From: Hymenobacter glacialis
GTDB taxonomy: Bacteria; Bacteroidota; Bacteroidia; Cytophagales; Hymenobacteraceae
Direction of reading: 5' to 3'
Length of the DNA: 64,000 nt
Assembly (NCBI RefSeq): GCF_001816165.1
Contig: NZ_MDZC01000028.1
Span: forward strand, 1-64,000
Shown: in pieces, positions 18,687-27,533 of the stretch
Position numbering within the stretch: position 1 is the stretch's first letter
How the letters are laid out: each line of letters begins with the position of its first letter
Position numbers and translations under genes: made by a program
The notes under the pieces: generated by a model
Told to the model about the DNA's origin: nothing
The model's input: the letters and a program-made list of their open reading frames with translations, nothing else
Database searches by the model: none

Positions 18687-20555
18687 AATGAACAAGAAAT
18701 GCAATACCTGGAAGGCCGTAAGTATATCGTGAAGGGCATCTTTCTGGTGGTGGCCCTCATCTTCCTCACCCGGCTGTTTTTCATGCAGGTGCTGGACGGT
18801 ACCTATAAGCTGGCCGCCGACCGAAACACCTTGCAACGCCTGGTGCAGACGCCGTATCGGGGCCTGATTTACGACCGCAAAAACGAGCTGCTGGTGCAGA
18901 ACACGCCCGTGTACGACCTGATGGTGATACCCCGCGAAGTGAAGGGCCTCGACTCGCTGCGGTTCTGTGAGCTGTTGCAAATTCCCCTCGAAGACTTGCG
19001 CAGCAGCCTGTTGGCGGCCAAGAAATACTCCCGCAACAAACCCTCGCCGGTGGTGCAGAACCTGACCACGCCGGACCTGGCCGCTATTTCCGACCGGCTG
19101 GGCGACTTCCCGGGCTTCCGCATCCAGGCGCGCATGGCGCGGGCCTACCGCACCCCCAACCTGGCGCACGCCCTGGGCTACGTAGGGGCTATCACGCCGG
19201 CATTTCTTGAAAAACCCAAGTACGCCAAGTACCGCCCCGGCGAAAACGTAGGCATTTCGGGCCTGGAGTCCTACTACGAGGAAACGCTGATGGGCCGGCG
19301 CGGCGTGCAGTACAAGATGGTGAACGTGCGCGGCATCGAAAAAGGCAAATTTCGGGACGGGGAATTTGATACGCTCTCGGTGGCGGGGCAGGACTTGCAC
19401 CTGAGCATCGACGCCGAGCTGCAGGCTTACGGCGAGAAGCTGCTGGCCGGCCGGCGCGGCTCCATTGTGGCCATCGACCCCAAAACGGGCGAAATTCTGG
19501 CCTTTGTGTCGGCCCCGCACTACGACCCCAAGCTGCTGTCCGGCAAGGGCTCGGGCAACCGCTACATGGCCCTGCTCAACGACCCCAACCGGCCGCTGTT
19601 TGACCGGCCGCTGATGGCGACCTACCCGCCAGGCTCGGTGTTTAAGCTGGTAAATGAGCTGGTGGCGCTGCAGCTGCGGGTGGTCACGCCCAATACTTCA
19701 TTTGAGTGCAACCAGAAGCTGGTGCGCTGCACCCACCGCCACGAGCGGCCCAGCAACGTGAGCATTGCCATCAAGCAAAGCTGCAACCCCTATTTCTACC
19801 AGGTGATGCAGGCGGCCGTGGTGCGCGGCCAGGCCCCCAACAAGTACGACGACGCCCGCATCGGCCTGGGGCAGTGGCAAAAAATGGTGAAGTCCTTCGG
19901 CCTCGGTGAAAAGCTGGGGGTAGACATGAGCCAGGAAAAGCGCGGCCTCATTCCTTCGCCGGAATTCTACGACAAGAAGTTCTTCAACAAAAAAGAGAAC
20001 CGCCAGCACCGCTGGAGCTACCGCAACGTGTACTCGCTGAGCATCGGGCAGGGCGAAATCGGCATCACGGGCCTGCAAATGGCCAACGTGCTGGCCACCA
20101 TTGCCAACCGCGGCTATTATTATACGCCGCACTTTGTGCGCAGCATCGGCAGCGGCGGGCCGCTGCCCCAGTACCGCGAGCGGCACTACACGGCCATCGA
20201 CACCACGCTGTTCAAGCACATCATCCCCGGCATGATGCAGGTGGTAGACGGCAACGGCGGCACCGGCAACCTGGCGTCGTTGGCACAGTTTGGCATTTCG
20301 GTGGCTGGTAAAACCGGCACCGTGCAAAACCCCCATGGCTTCGACCACGCCACCTTTGCCGGCTTTGCGCCCGTCAACAATCCCCAGATTGCCATTTCGG
20401 TGTTCATCGAGAACAGCGGCTTTGGGGGCACCAGCGCCGCCCCGGCCGCTGGCCTCATGATTGAGAAATACCTGCGCAACAAGGTGGCCCCGCACCGCAA
20501 AAATTGGGAAGATTGGGTGATGTATGGCGACTTCACTAAGAAGCTGAAGTATTAA
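18681..20555 (+). CDS. mrdA: Penicillin-binding protein 2 (elongation transpeptidase)
   Basis: 624 residues counted from ATG 18681; ATG 18699 (MQYLEGRKYI) agrees better with relatives and would avoid starting inside the repeat. One N-terminal membrane helix (IVKGIFLVVALIFLTRLFF), a PBP dimerisation region, then the transpeptidase domain with all three motifs: SVFK (Ser about 319), SCN (about 367) and KTGT (about 535). Cross-links wall peptides during elongation with MreBCD and RodA. The extended DPK and YPPGSVFKLVNEL motifs are typical of PBP2. No rodA follows, although rodA often does in this phylum. Confidence 0.96.
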   Translation: MTNEQEMQYLEGRKYIVKGIFLVVALIFLTRLFFMQVLDGTYKLAADRNTLQRLVQTPYRGLIYDRKNELLVQNTPVYDLMVIPREVKGLDSLRFCELLQIPLEDLRSSLLAAKKYSRNKPSPVVQNLTTPDLAAISDRLGDFPGFRIQARMARAYRTPNLAHALGYVGAITPAFLEKPKYAKYRPGENVGISGLESYYEETLMGRRGVQYKMVNVRGIEKGKFRDGEFDTLSVAGQDLHLSIDAELQAYGEKLLAGRRGSIVAIDPKTGEILAFVSAPHYDPKLLSGKGSGNRYMALLNDPNRPLFDRPLMATYPPGSVFKLVNELVALQLRVVTPNTSFECNQKLVRCTHRHERPSNVSIAIKQSCNPYFYQVMQAAVVRGQAPNKYDDARIGLGQWQKMVKSFGLGEKLGVDMSQEKRGLIPSPEFYDKKFFNKKENRQHRWSYRNVYSLSIGQGEIGITGLQMANVLATIANRGYYYTPHFVRSIGSGGPLPQYRERHYTAIDTTLFKHIIPGMMQVVDGNGGTGNLASLAQFGISVAGKTGTVQNPHGFDHATFAGFAPVNNPQIAISVFIENSGFGGTSAAPAAGLMIEKYLRNKVAPHRKNWEDWVMYGDFTKKLKY

Positions 20556-20581
20556 CCACAGTCCATAAGCCGATAAAAAGC

Positions 20582-20691
20582 CAGTCATGCTGAACGTAGT
20601 GAAGCATCACTACCGCGTAACTAATTCAATCGAAGGGTTTACTGCTGCGGTAGAGATGCTTCGACAAGCGGACGCCAGATGAGCATGACGG
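20582..20691. repeat. Dispersed palindromic repeat, type A
   Basis: Left arm GTCATGCTGAACGTAGTGAA with GCATCACTACCGC, right arm GCGGTAGAGATGCTTCGACA followed by AGCGGACGCCAGATGAGCAT. The right end carries the GCGGACGCCAG variant. It lies between mrdA and the SDR gene. Confidence 0.8.
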
Positions 20692-20814
20692 CCTATTGAG
20701 ATAGGCTCTAAATATAGCGGAAGAGGCCGCCCAGGCGCGAAGCTTCGCCTCCGCTAACATTTCCTGCGTATTGAAGTTCTAGAGCCTATTTCGCTCTCAT
20801 TAACTTTTGTATTT

Positions 20815-21531
20815 ATGGAATCTCTGCAAGGAAAAGTCGCGCTGGTAACTGGTGCCGGCAAAGGAATTGGCCGCGCCGTGGCCCTGGCCCTGGCCGCCGA
20901 AGGCGTGCACGTGGGCCTGCTGGCCCGTACCGATAGCGACCTGCAAGCCCTCGCTGCCGAAATTGCCGCCGCCGGGGGCACCGCCGCTACGGCCGTGGCC
21001 GACGTGGCCGACCGCGCCGCCGTAAACGCGGCCGTGGCGCAGCTGCACAAAGAGCTTGGCTCAATTGATATTCTCATTAACAACGCCGGCATTGGCCACT
21101 TCGCTAAGTTTCTGGAGATGGAGCCCGAGCAGTGGGAGCACATCATTCAGGTAAACCTGATGGGCACTTACTACGTGACCCGCGCCGTGCTGCCGGACAT
21201 GATTTCGCGTCAGACTGGCGATATTATCAACATCTCCTCCACTTCCGGGCAACGGGCGGCGGCGGGCACCAGCGCCTACAGCGCCTCCAAATTTGCCGTC
21301 CTCGGCCTCACCGAAGCCTTGATGCAGGAGGTGCGCAAGCACAACATCCGCGTATCGGCGCTCACGCCCAGCACCGTGGCAACGCCGCTGGCGCTGGAAA
21401 ATAACCTCACTGACGGCAATCCCGAAAAGGTGATGCAGCCCGAGGACCTGGCCGAATTCATCGTATCGCAACTGAAGCTGAACCGCCGGATTTTCATTAA
21501 GGAAGCGGGTATGTGGTCGACTAACCCCTAA
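20815..21531 (+). CDS. Short-chain dehydrogenase/reductase (FabG-like)
   Basis: 238 residues, a classical SDR. The NAD(P)-binding motif TGAGKGIG is at 12-19, the structural NNAG at about 88-91, catalytic Ser in ISSTSG (about 142) and YSASK (Tyr about 155, Lys about 159). This matches 3-oxoacyl-ACP reductase-like enzymes; the family is broad and substrate cannot be assigned. It stands alone between the cell-wall genes and a small lipoprotein-like gene 37 bp downstream, with which it may be cotranscribed. Confidence 0.9.
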   Translation: MESLQGKVALVTGAGKGIGRAVALALAAEGVHVGLLARTDSDLQALAAEIAAAGGTAATAVADVADRAAVNAAVAQLHKELGSIDILINNAGIGHFAKFLEMEPEQWEHIIQVNLMGTYYVTRAVLPDMISRQTGDIINISSTSGQRAAAGTSAYSASKFAVLGLTEALMQEVRKHNIRVSALTPSTVATPLALENNLTDGNPEKVMQPEDLAEFIVSQLKLNRRIFIKEAGMWSTNP

Positions 21532-21568
21532 CTTGTTCCCAACTCTCACTTCCTTTCACTACCAAGCC

Positions 21569-22132
21569 ATGAATGTCCGTGCTTTTCTCTTGTTAACGGC
21601 AATGCCATTGATGGCCATGATGAACAGGTGTGAGCGGGAGCCTGCCCCGGAGTTTGTTCTACCAGCGGCAAGCCAGTCCGGAGCCAACACCTTGGGCTTT
21701 GTTGCTGATGGTCGGGTGTGGCTGAACTACGGTTGGCTTCCCTACACCAGCGGCGAAAGCGACAACTTGAGGGTAGATTACCACCCTAGCACTGGAAAAA
21801 AGACCTTCACAATAAGTGCTGGCCAGATTGCTCGCGACGTGCAGGAAAGTTTCTATCTGACAATAGACAGCCTTACCAGCGTCGGAACGTACCAGGCCAG
21901 TACCCGCAGGAGCGGTGCACGTGCTGTGCGTGGGTTCGTTTTCAATAACGATAATACGGGGGCGGTATACAGCTACTTGCCTGTAGGCAGTACAGCAGTT
22001 ACCACAATTACCACGCTGGATACGGTTCAACATATCATCGCTGGCACTTTCAGTGGAACACTGACGAGTATTAGCGACACTACGAAAAGAGTGAACATTA
22101 CCGACGGGCGGTTTGATGTCAAGTACCGATGA
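21569..22132 (+). CDS. DUF6252-like exported protein
   Basis: 187 residues from ATG 21569 (MNVRAFLLLTAMPLMAMMNRCERE). The N-terminus is a signal-like hydrophobic stretch with one Cys, though the lipobox is atypical. The core shows SGANTLGFVADGRVWLNYG, SFYLTIDS, IIAGTFSGTL and VNITDGRFDVKY, the same order of motifs as in the two small lipoproteins at 60.5-61.9 kb (GANTFGCLLNG, VVSGTFSFTL, VTNGRFDKK). Such proteins are common in Hymenobacter relatives and have no known function. It sits 37 bp after the SDR gene and converges on nuoN across a long terminator hairpin. Confidence 0.75.
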   Translation: MNVRAFLLLTAMPLMAMMNRCEREPAPEFVLPAASQSGANTLGFVADGRVWLNYGWLPYTSGESDNLRVDYHPSTGKKTFTISAGQIARDVQESFYLTIDSLTSVGTYQASTRRSGARAVRGFVFNNDNTGAVYSYLPVGSTAVTTITTLDTVQHIIAGTFSGTLTSISDTTKRVNITDGRFDVKYR

Positions 22133-22160
22133 TGTGAGAGTTCGCCTGTTGGGCACTCTT

Positions 22161-22277
22161 GCAGGAGTAAGCGTACTGAATTTAGAACGTCATGCTGAGC
22201 CTGTCGAAGCATCTTTACTGCGTGAGTAATCAGGTTTACTGCTGCGGTAGAGATGCTTCGACAGGCTCAGCATGACT
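22161..22277. repeat. Dispersed palindromic repeat, type A, with leader segment
   Basis: The leader GCAGGAGTAAGCGTACTGAA, TTTAGAAC is shared with the 2.3 and 8.6 kb copies. Arms: GTCATGCTGAGCCTGTCGAA, GCATCTTTACTGC and GCGGTAGAGATGCTTCGACA, GGCTCAGCATGAC. Confidence 0.85.
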
Positions 22278-22302
22278 GCTTTTTTACAAAGATTGTTTTG
22301 AG

Positions 22303-22383
22303 CTACTACACCCCGCATAAACATAAAGCGTCCCCGCTACCTGATGTGGCGGGGACGCTTTGTGTTTATGCGGGGTGTAGTAG
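22303..22383. terminator. Very long bidirectional terminator hairpin
   Basis: A 35-bp stem, CTACTACACCCCGCATAAAC at the outer end and AAGCGTCCCCGC at the inner end, is perfect apart from one G-T pair, with an 11-nt loop. It lies between the convergent lipoprotein-like gene (stop 22132) and nuoN (stop 22389), only 6 bp past the nuoN stop codon. Confidence 0.85.
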
Positions 22384-22388
22384 CCTTT

Positions 22389-23789
<1,401 letters not shown>

Positions 23790-23823
23790 GTTGGCTTGCG
23801 TAAGGCAGAACGGCAGCGCGGTA

Positions 23824-23939
23824 CTGTCATCCTGAGCTTGCGAAGGACCTTATCAGGGTCGCTTCGTTGGATTACTACTTCAAATCTGCGCTGGCGTGAT
23901 AAGGTCCTTCATTTCGCTGCGCTGCATTCAGGATGACAG
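23824..23939. repeat. Dispersed palindromic repeat, type B (nuoM-nuoN gap)
   Basis: Left arm GTCATCCTGAGCTTGCGAAG, GACCTTATCA, right arm TGATAAGGTCCTTC, then an inserted ATTTCGCTGCGCTG before CATTCAGGATGACAG. It fills almost the whole gap between nuoM and nuoN. Confidence 0.85.
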
Positions 23940-23940
23940 G

Positions 23941-25407
23941 TTAGCGCCCTACCAACGACAGCAGGTTGGTCACGGCCGGCTCCGAGAGGTGCAGGAACGT
24001 TCCCGGGAACAGGCCCAGCCAGAACACCAGCACGATGAGCGGCACCAGTATCAGCAGCTCGCCGCCGGTGAGGTCGGTGATGGTTTCGGAGAAAGCGGAA
24101 TCGGGGCCGAGCATGACGCGCTGGAACATGCGCAGCAGGTACACGGCCGAGAAGATGATGGTGAGGCCGGCTACGGCGCCCACCCAGGCGTTGTACTGGT
24201 ACAAGCCGGCCAGCAGCAGGAATTCGCCCACGAAGCCGCCCGTGAGGGGCAGGGCCACGGTGCTGAGCAGCATCACCAGAAAGCATACCGTGAGGATGGG
24301 CGTGCGGCGGGTGAGGCCGCCCAGGTCGGGGATGTGGCGGGTGCCGGTGCGGCGCTCAATGGCATCGGCCACGAAGAACATGCCCACCACGTTTACGCCG
24401 TGGGCCAGCATCTGCACCACCGCGCCCTGCAGGCCGATTTGGGTGAGCGAGAACACACCGGCCGCCATCAGGCCCACGTGCGAGAGCGACGAATAGGCAA
24501 TGAGCCGCTTCAAATCCTGCTGGCGGATGGCGATGATGGCCCCGTAAATAATGCCGATAACGGCCAGGATAATTACCAGGAAACCCCACTGGCTCACGCC
24601 CAGCGGCACCACGGGCAGCAGCCACCGCATGGTGCCATAAATGCCCATTTTCAGCATGATGCCCGAGAGCAGCATGGTGGCCGGGGCGGGTGCCTCGGTG
24701 TAGGTGTCTGGCTGCCAGGTGTGGAAGGGGAAGATGGGCATCTTCACGGCGAAGGCCGCGAAAATGAGCCAGAACAGCCACGACTGCTCCGATGCGCTCA
24801 GCGTGAGGGCATAGAAGGCCGACAGTTCCGAGGAGTGCTGGGCTAGTGAGCCCACGCCGGGGCCGGTTTGCAGGTAGAGGTATACGAAGCCGGCCAGCAT
24901 AAACAGCGAGCCCACCACGGTGTAGAGGAAAAACTTGAGGGTGACGGCCACGCGGCGCTCGCCGCCCCAGGCGCCGGCCAGAAAGTAAATCGGAATCAGC
25001 GCGACTTCCCAGAAAAAGTAAAACAGGAAGGCATCGAGCGAGACAAACACGCCAATCAGGCCCGTTTGCATAAACAGCACCAGCGCGTAGAAAGTCGAGG
25101 GGCTGTCGTAGTTGTGCTTGAAGGCAGCCAGCAGAATGAGCGGCACCAAGAACGTGGTGAGCAGCACCAGCAGCAAACTCAGGCCGTCGAGGCCGAGGTG
25201 GAAGTTGATGCCGGCCGAGGGAATCCAGGCGTAGCTGAGGTCGAACGAGCCCGTGCCGGTGGCTTTGAAGGCGAAAGCGGCGTATACCGCCAAACCAAAT
25301 TCGAGAAGCGAGGCACCCAGGGCCAGGGCACGGGCGGCGGCTCCCTTGGTGAATAGCAGCAGCAAAGCGGCAGCCAGCGGGAGGAAAAGCAGTACGGCAG
25401 TCAGCAT
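23941..25407 (-). CDS. nuoM: NADH-quinone oxidoreductase subunit M
   Basis: 488 residues, about 14 membrane helices; proton-pumping subunit M of complex I. Diagnostic segments: YFFWEVALIPIYFLAGAWGGE (the Glu and the WGG signature), FLYTVVGSLFMLAGFVYLY, and FAVKMPIFPFHTWQPDTYTEAPAPATMLLSGIMLKMGIYG with its conserved lysines. Length is normal. A TAAGTTTG promoter element lies 56 bp upstream, and the gene leads a two-gene nuoM-nuoN unit. It is on the strand opposite to nuoK-nuoL at 49 kb. Confidence 0.96.
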   Translation of the reverse strand: MLTAVLLFLPLAAALLLLFTKGAAARALALGASLLEFGLAVYAAFAFKATGTGSFDLSYAWIPSAGINFHLGLDGLSLLLVLLTTFLVPLILLAAFKHNYDSPSTFYALVLFMQTGLIGVFVSLDAFLFYFFWEVALIPIYFLAGAWGGERRVAVTLKFFLYTVVGSLFMLAGFVYLYLQTGPGVGSLAQHSSELSAFYALTLSASEQSWLFWLIFAAFAVKMPIFPFHTWQPDTYTEAPAPATMLLSGIMLKMGIYGTMRWLLPVVPLGVSQWGFLVIILAVIGIIYGAIIAIRQQDLKRLIAYSSLSHVGLMAAGVFSLTQIGLQGAVVQMLAHGVNVVGMFFVADAIERRTGTRHIPDLGGLTRRTPILTVCFLVMLLSTVALPLTGGFVGEFLLLAGLYQYNAWVGAVAGLTIIFSAVYLLRMFQRVMLGPDSAFSETITDLTGGELLILVPLIVLVFWLGLFPGTFLHLSEPAVTNLLSLVGR

Positions 25408-25462
25408 GAACGAGCGGGTTGGGCGCGTTGCGGGGCAGGAGAACCGCCTCGCAAATTGACCG

Positions 25463-25470
25463 CAAACTTA
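25463..25470 (-). promoter_or_regulatory. -7 element for nuoM-nuoN
   Basis: The minus strand reads TAAGTTTG (TAnnTTTG), 56 bp upstream of the nuoM ATG. Confidence 0.5.
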
Positions 25471-25629
25471 CGCACGGACCGGTAAGGCTCCGCTGTATTC
25501 GCTGAACTTCTGTGCGTGGCCTGCTTCCGACGCAGGAGTACGACCCCGGTAGGCGGCCGGAATTGGGTCGAGCGGCAGGCTCTTGGCATCAGGGGCGCAC
25601 CGCCCAGCCGGGTGGGATTTGCGCGGGAC

Positions 25630-25637
25630 TACTTTTG
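25630..25637 (+). promoter_or_regulatory. -7 element for the GluQ-like gene
   Basis: TACTTTTG (TAnnTTTG), 60 bp upstream of ATG 25697. Confidence 0.45.
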
Positions 25638-25696
25638 CGCCGCGGGTTGCGTGCGGCCTGCTTCGGCACCAGTCGTTACAAATTTCTCTCAAACTC

Positions 25697-26575
25697 ATGT
25701 CGCCCATTTCACTGCCCGTTGTTTCGCGATTGGCCCCCACGCCCAGTGGCTACCTGCATCTGGGCAATGCCGTGAATTTTGTGCTCACCTGGCTGCTCAC
25801 GCGGCAAGCCGCCGGCGTGCTCCACCTGCGCATCGACGACCTGGACCGCGCCCGCCTGCGCCCGGCCTACCTCGACAACATTTTCCGGGTTATCGACTGG
25901 CTGGGGCTCGACTACGACCACGGCCCCAGTGGCCCCGACGACTTTCTGCGCCACCACTCCCAGCTGCTGCACCTGCCCGAATACAACGCGGTGCTGCGCC
26001 GCCTGGCGCAGCAGCCGGGCCTGGTGCAGGCCAGCCCACGCACCCGCACCGGTGGCCCCGAAGCTCCCGTGCCACTTGCCACGCCCGGCGCCGCCTGGCG
26101 CGTGCAGGTGCCCGCCGCCACTACCATAGCCATTGCCGATGGCTGGCAGGGGAGCACCCACGTGCCCCTCGGCGCGCTGATGCCGGACTTTGTTATTCGT
26201 AAGAAAGACGGCGTGGCGGCGTATCAGGTAGCCTCGGTGGTAGATGATTTGCGCCTGGGCACTACCCTGATAGTGCGGGGCCTGGATTTGCAGCCCAGCA
26301 CGGCCGCGCAGCTGTGGCTGGCCCGCCAGCTTTCCGAAACGGCGGCTTTCAACGCGGCGCGGATTCGGTTCTGCCATCACCCGCTGCAGACGAATGCGGA
26401 CGGCCAGAAGCTTTCCAAGTCGCAGCAGCTACCGCTGGATGCGGGCGTGCTGGCGCAGAGTGGCGGGGCGCGCGGAGTGTATCAGGCCGTGGCCCAGTTG
26501 TTGGGAGGCCCGCCCGGCGCCGTTGGTTCTCTCAGGGATTTAGCGGCCTTAGTGCCTCAGGTTCATTCGGCTTAA
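25697..26575 (+). CDS. GluQ/GluRS-like class I tRNA synthetase paralogue
   Basis: 292 residues from ATG 25697, the usual length of glutamyl-Q tRNA(Asp) synthetase, which has the GluRS catalytic domain but no anticodon domain. The HIGH-type motif is PTPSGYLHLGN near residues 13-23, the Glu-pocket motif LRIDDLDRARLRP follows near 47, and the KMSKS-type motif is GQKLSKSQ near 240. The zinc knuckle of the family (Cys-x-Cys near residue 100 and a later Cys) is absent: the equivalent region reads QASPRTRTGGPEAPVP. It may still glutamylate queuosine on tRNA(Asp), or have diverged. Divergent from nuoM; monocistronic. Confidence 0.8.
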   Translation: MSPISLPVVSRLAPTPSGYLHLGNAVNFVLTWLLTRQAAGVLHLRIDDLDRARLRPAYLDNIFRVIDWLGLDYDHGPSGPDDFLRHHSQLLHLPEYNAVLRRLAQQPGLVQASPRTRTGGPEAPVPLATPGAAWRVQVPAATTIAIADGWQGSTHVPLGALMPDFVIRKKDGVAAYQVASVVDDLRLGTTLIVRGLDLQPSTAAQLWLARQLSETAAFNAARIRFCHHPLQTNADGQKLSKSQQLPLDAGVLAQSGGARGVYQAVAQLLGGPPGAVGSLRDLAALVPQVHSA

Positions 26576-26582
26576 AAAAACA

Positions 26583-26672
26583 CCTGTCATGCTGAGTGCA
26601 GCGAAGCATCTTATCAGGGTGGAACAAGTCGTTCGTTGGTGATAAGATGCTTCGCTGCGCTCAGCATGACAG
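26583..26672. repeat. Dispersed palindromic repeat, A/B hybrid
   Basis: Left arm GTCATGCTGAGTGCAGCGAA, GCATCTTATCA; right arm TGATAAGATGCTTCGCTGCG, CTCAGCATGAC. It combines the type A GTCATGCTGAG end with the type B TTATCA inner end. It sits between the convergent GluQ-like gene and nfi and may act as a terminator. Confidence 0.85.
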
Positions 26673-26684
26673 GAGAGGATATAA

Positions 26685-27374
26685 TTAACGCACTTCCTTC
26701 TTGAACTGCTCGGCCCAATAGTCGGCTAGGCGGGTGGGTTCGGGCAGCTTGTAGCCGCGCAGGCAGGCCAGGGCGAGGCGGGTAGCGGTGGCTTGGTCGC
26801 AGCGGTGGCCGGGACTCACGAACAGCGGCAGCACCTTGTCTTTGCTGCGGACTACCTCCCCAATCAACTCGCCGGTTTTGGCATCGGTGAGCGGCGTGAT
26901 GCTGCCGCGCTCGAGGCCCGGTTCCTGAAAAGTGCCCGTCAGCTTCTGCTTGGCTACGCCGAAGGTGGGCAAGTCGAGCAGCACGCCGAGGTGCGCGGCA
27001 ATGCCCATGCGGCGCGGGTGCGCAATGCCGTGCCCGTCCACCATTATCACATCGGGCTTGTTTTCGAGCTTCGCAAAGGCATGAATGACGTTGGGCGCTT
27101 CGCGAAAAGAGAGAAAACCGGGTACGTAAGGCATGTCCACGATACCGTAGTTGCACACTTTTTCCACCAGCTTCAGGGAGGGAAATTTCAGCACCACAAA
27201 TACCGAAAGAATCGTGTCGGGGGTGGGAAACGAAGAATCGCAGCCGGCAATGAGGCACGGCTCGCGGGCCAGGGGCTCGGCGCGCACCCGCAGGCGCATT
27301 TCCTGCTGCTGTTGGATGAGGCTTTTTACCAGAGCAGGGTCGGGCGGCGGGCCGGGCGGGCGGTAGTAGGCCAT
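26685..27374 (-). CDS. nfi: Endonuclease V (deoxyinosine 3'-endonuclease)
   Basis: 229 residues. Endonuclease V cuts DNA near deaminated bases such as deoxyinosine. The family motifs are clear: AGCDSSFP (catalytic Asp near 45), YVPGFLSFREAPNVIHA near 83-100 (Tyr wedge and catalytic Glu), and DVIMVDGHGIAHPRRMGIAAHLGVLLDLPTFGVAK (catalytic Asp near 113). The C-terminal GHRCDQATATRLALACLRGYKLPEPTRLAD is typical too. Length is normal. Monocistronic; 38 residues of the 5' flank show no promoter consensus. Confidence 0.96.
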   Translation of the reverse strand: MAYYRPPGPPPDPALVKSLIQQQQEMRLRVRAEPLAREPCLIAGCDSSFPTPDTILSVFVVLKFPSLKLVEKVCNYGIVDMPYVPGFLSFREAPNVIHAFAKLENKPDVIMVDGHGIAHPRRMGIAAHLGVLLDLPTFGVAKQKLTGTFQEPGLERGSITPLTDAKTGELIGEVVRSKDKVLPLFVSPGHRCDQATATRLALACLRGYKLPEPTRLADYWAEQFKKEVR

Positions 27375-27533
27375 TTTTTCGAATTAGTGGTTGCTAACTG
27401 ATTCTACGCGCTAAATCAGAGTTCAGCCATCCTTCCTGCCTGCTGCCATCACCTGCACGTTGAAAACGCATATGGCTTACCTGATTAGCTCGACTGGGCC
27501 GGGGCCCGCAATTGTCTAACCCGTAGCGGGCCG

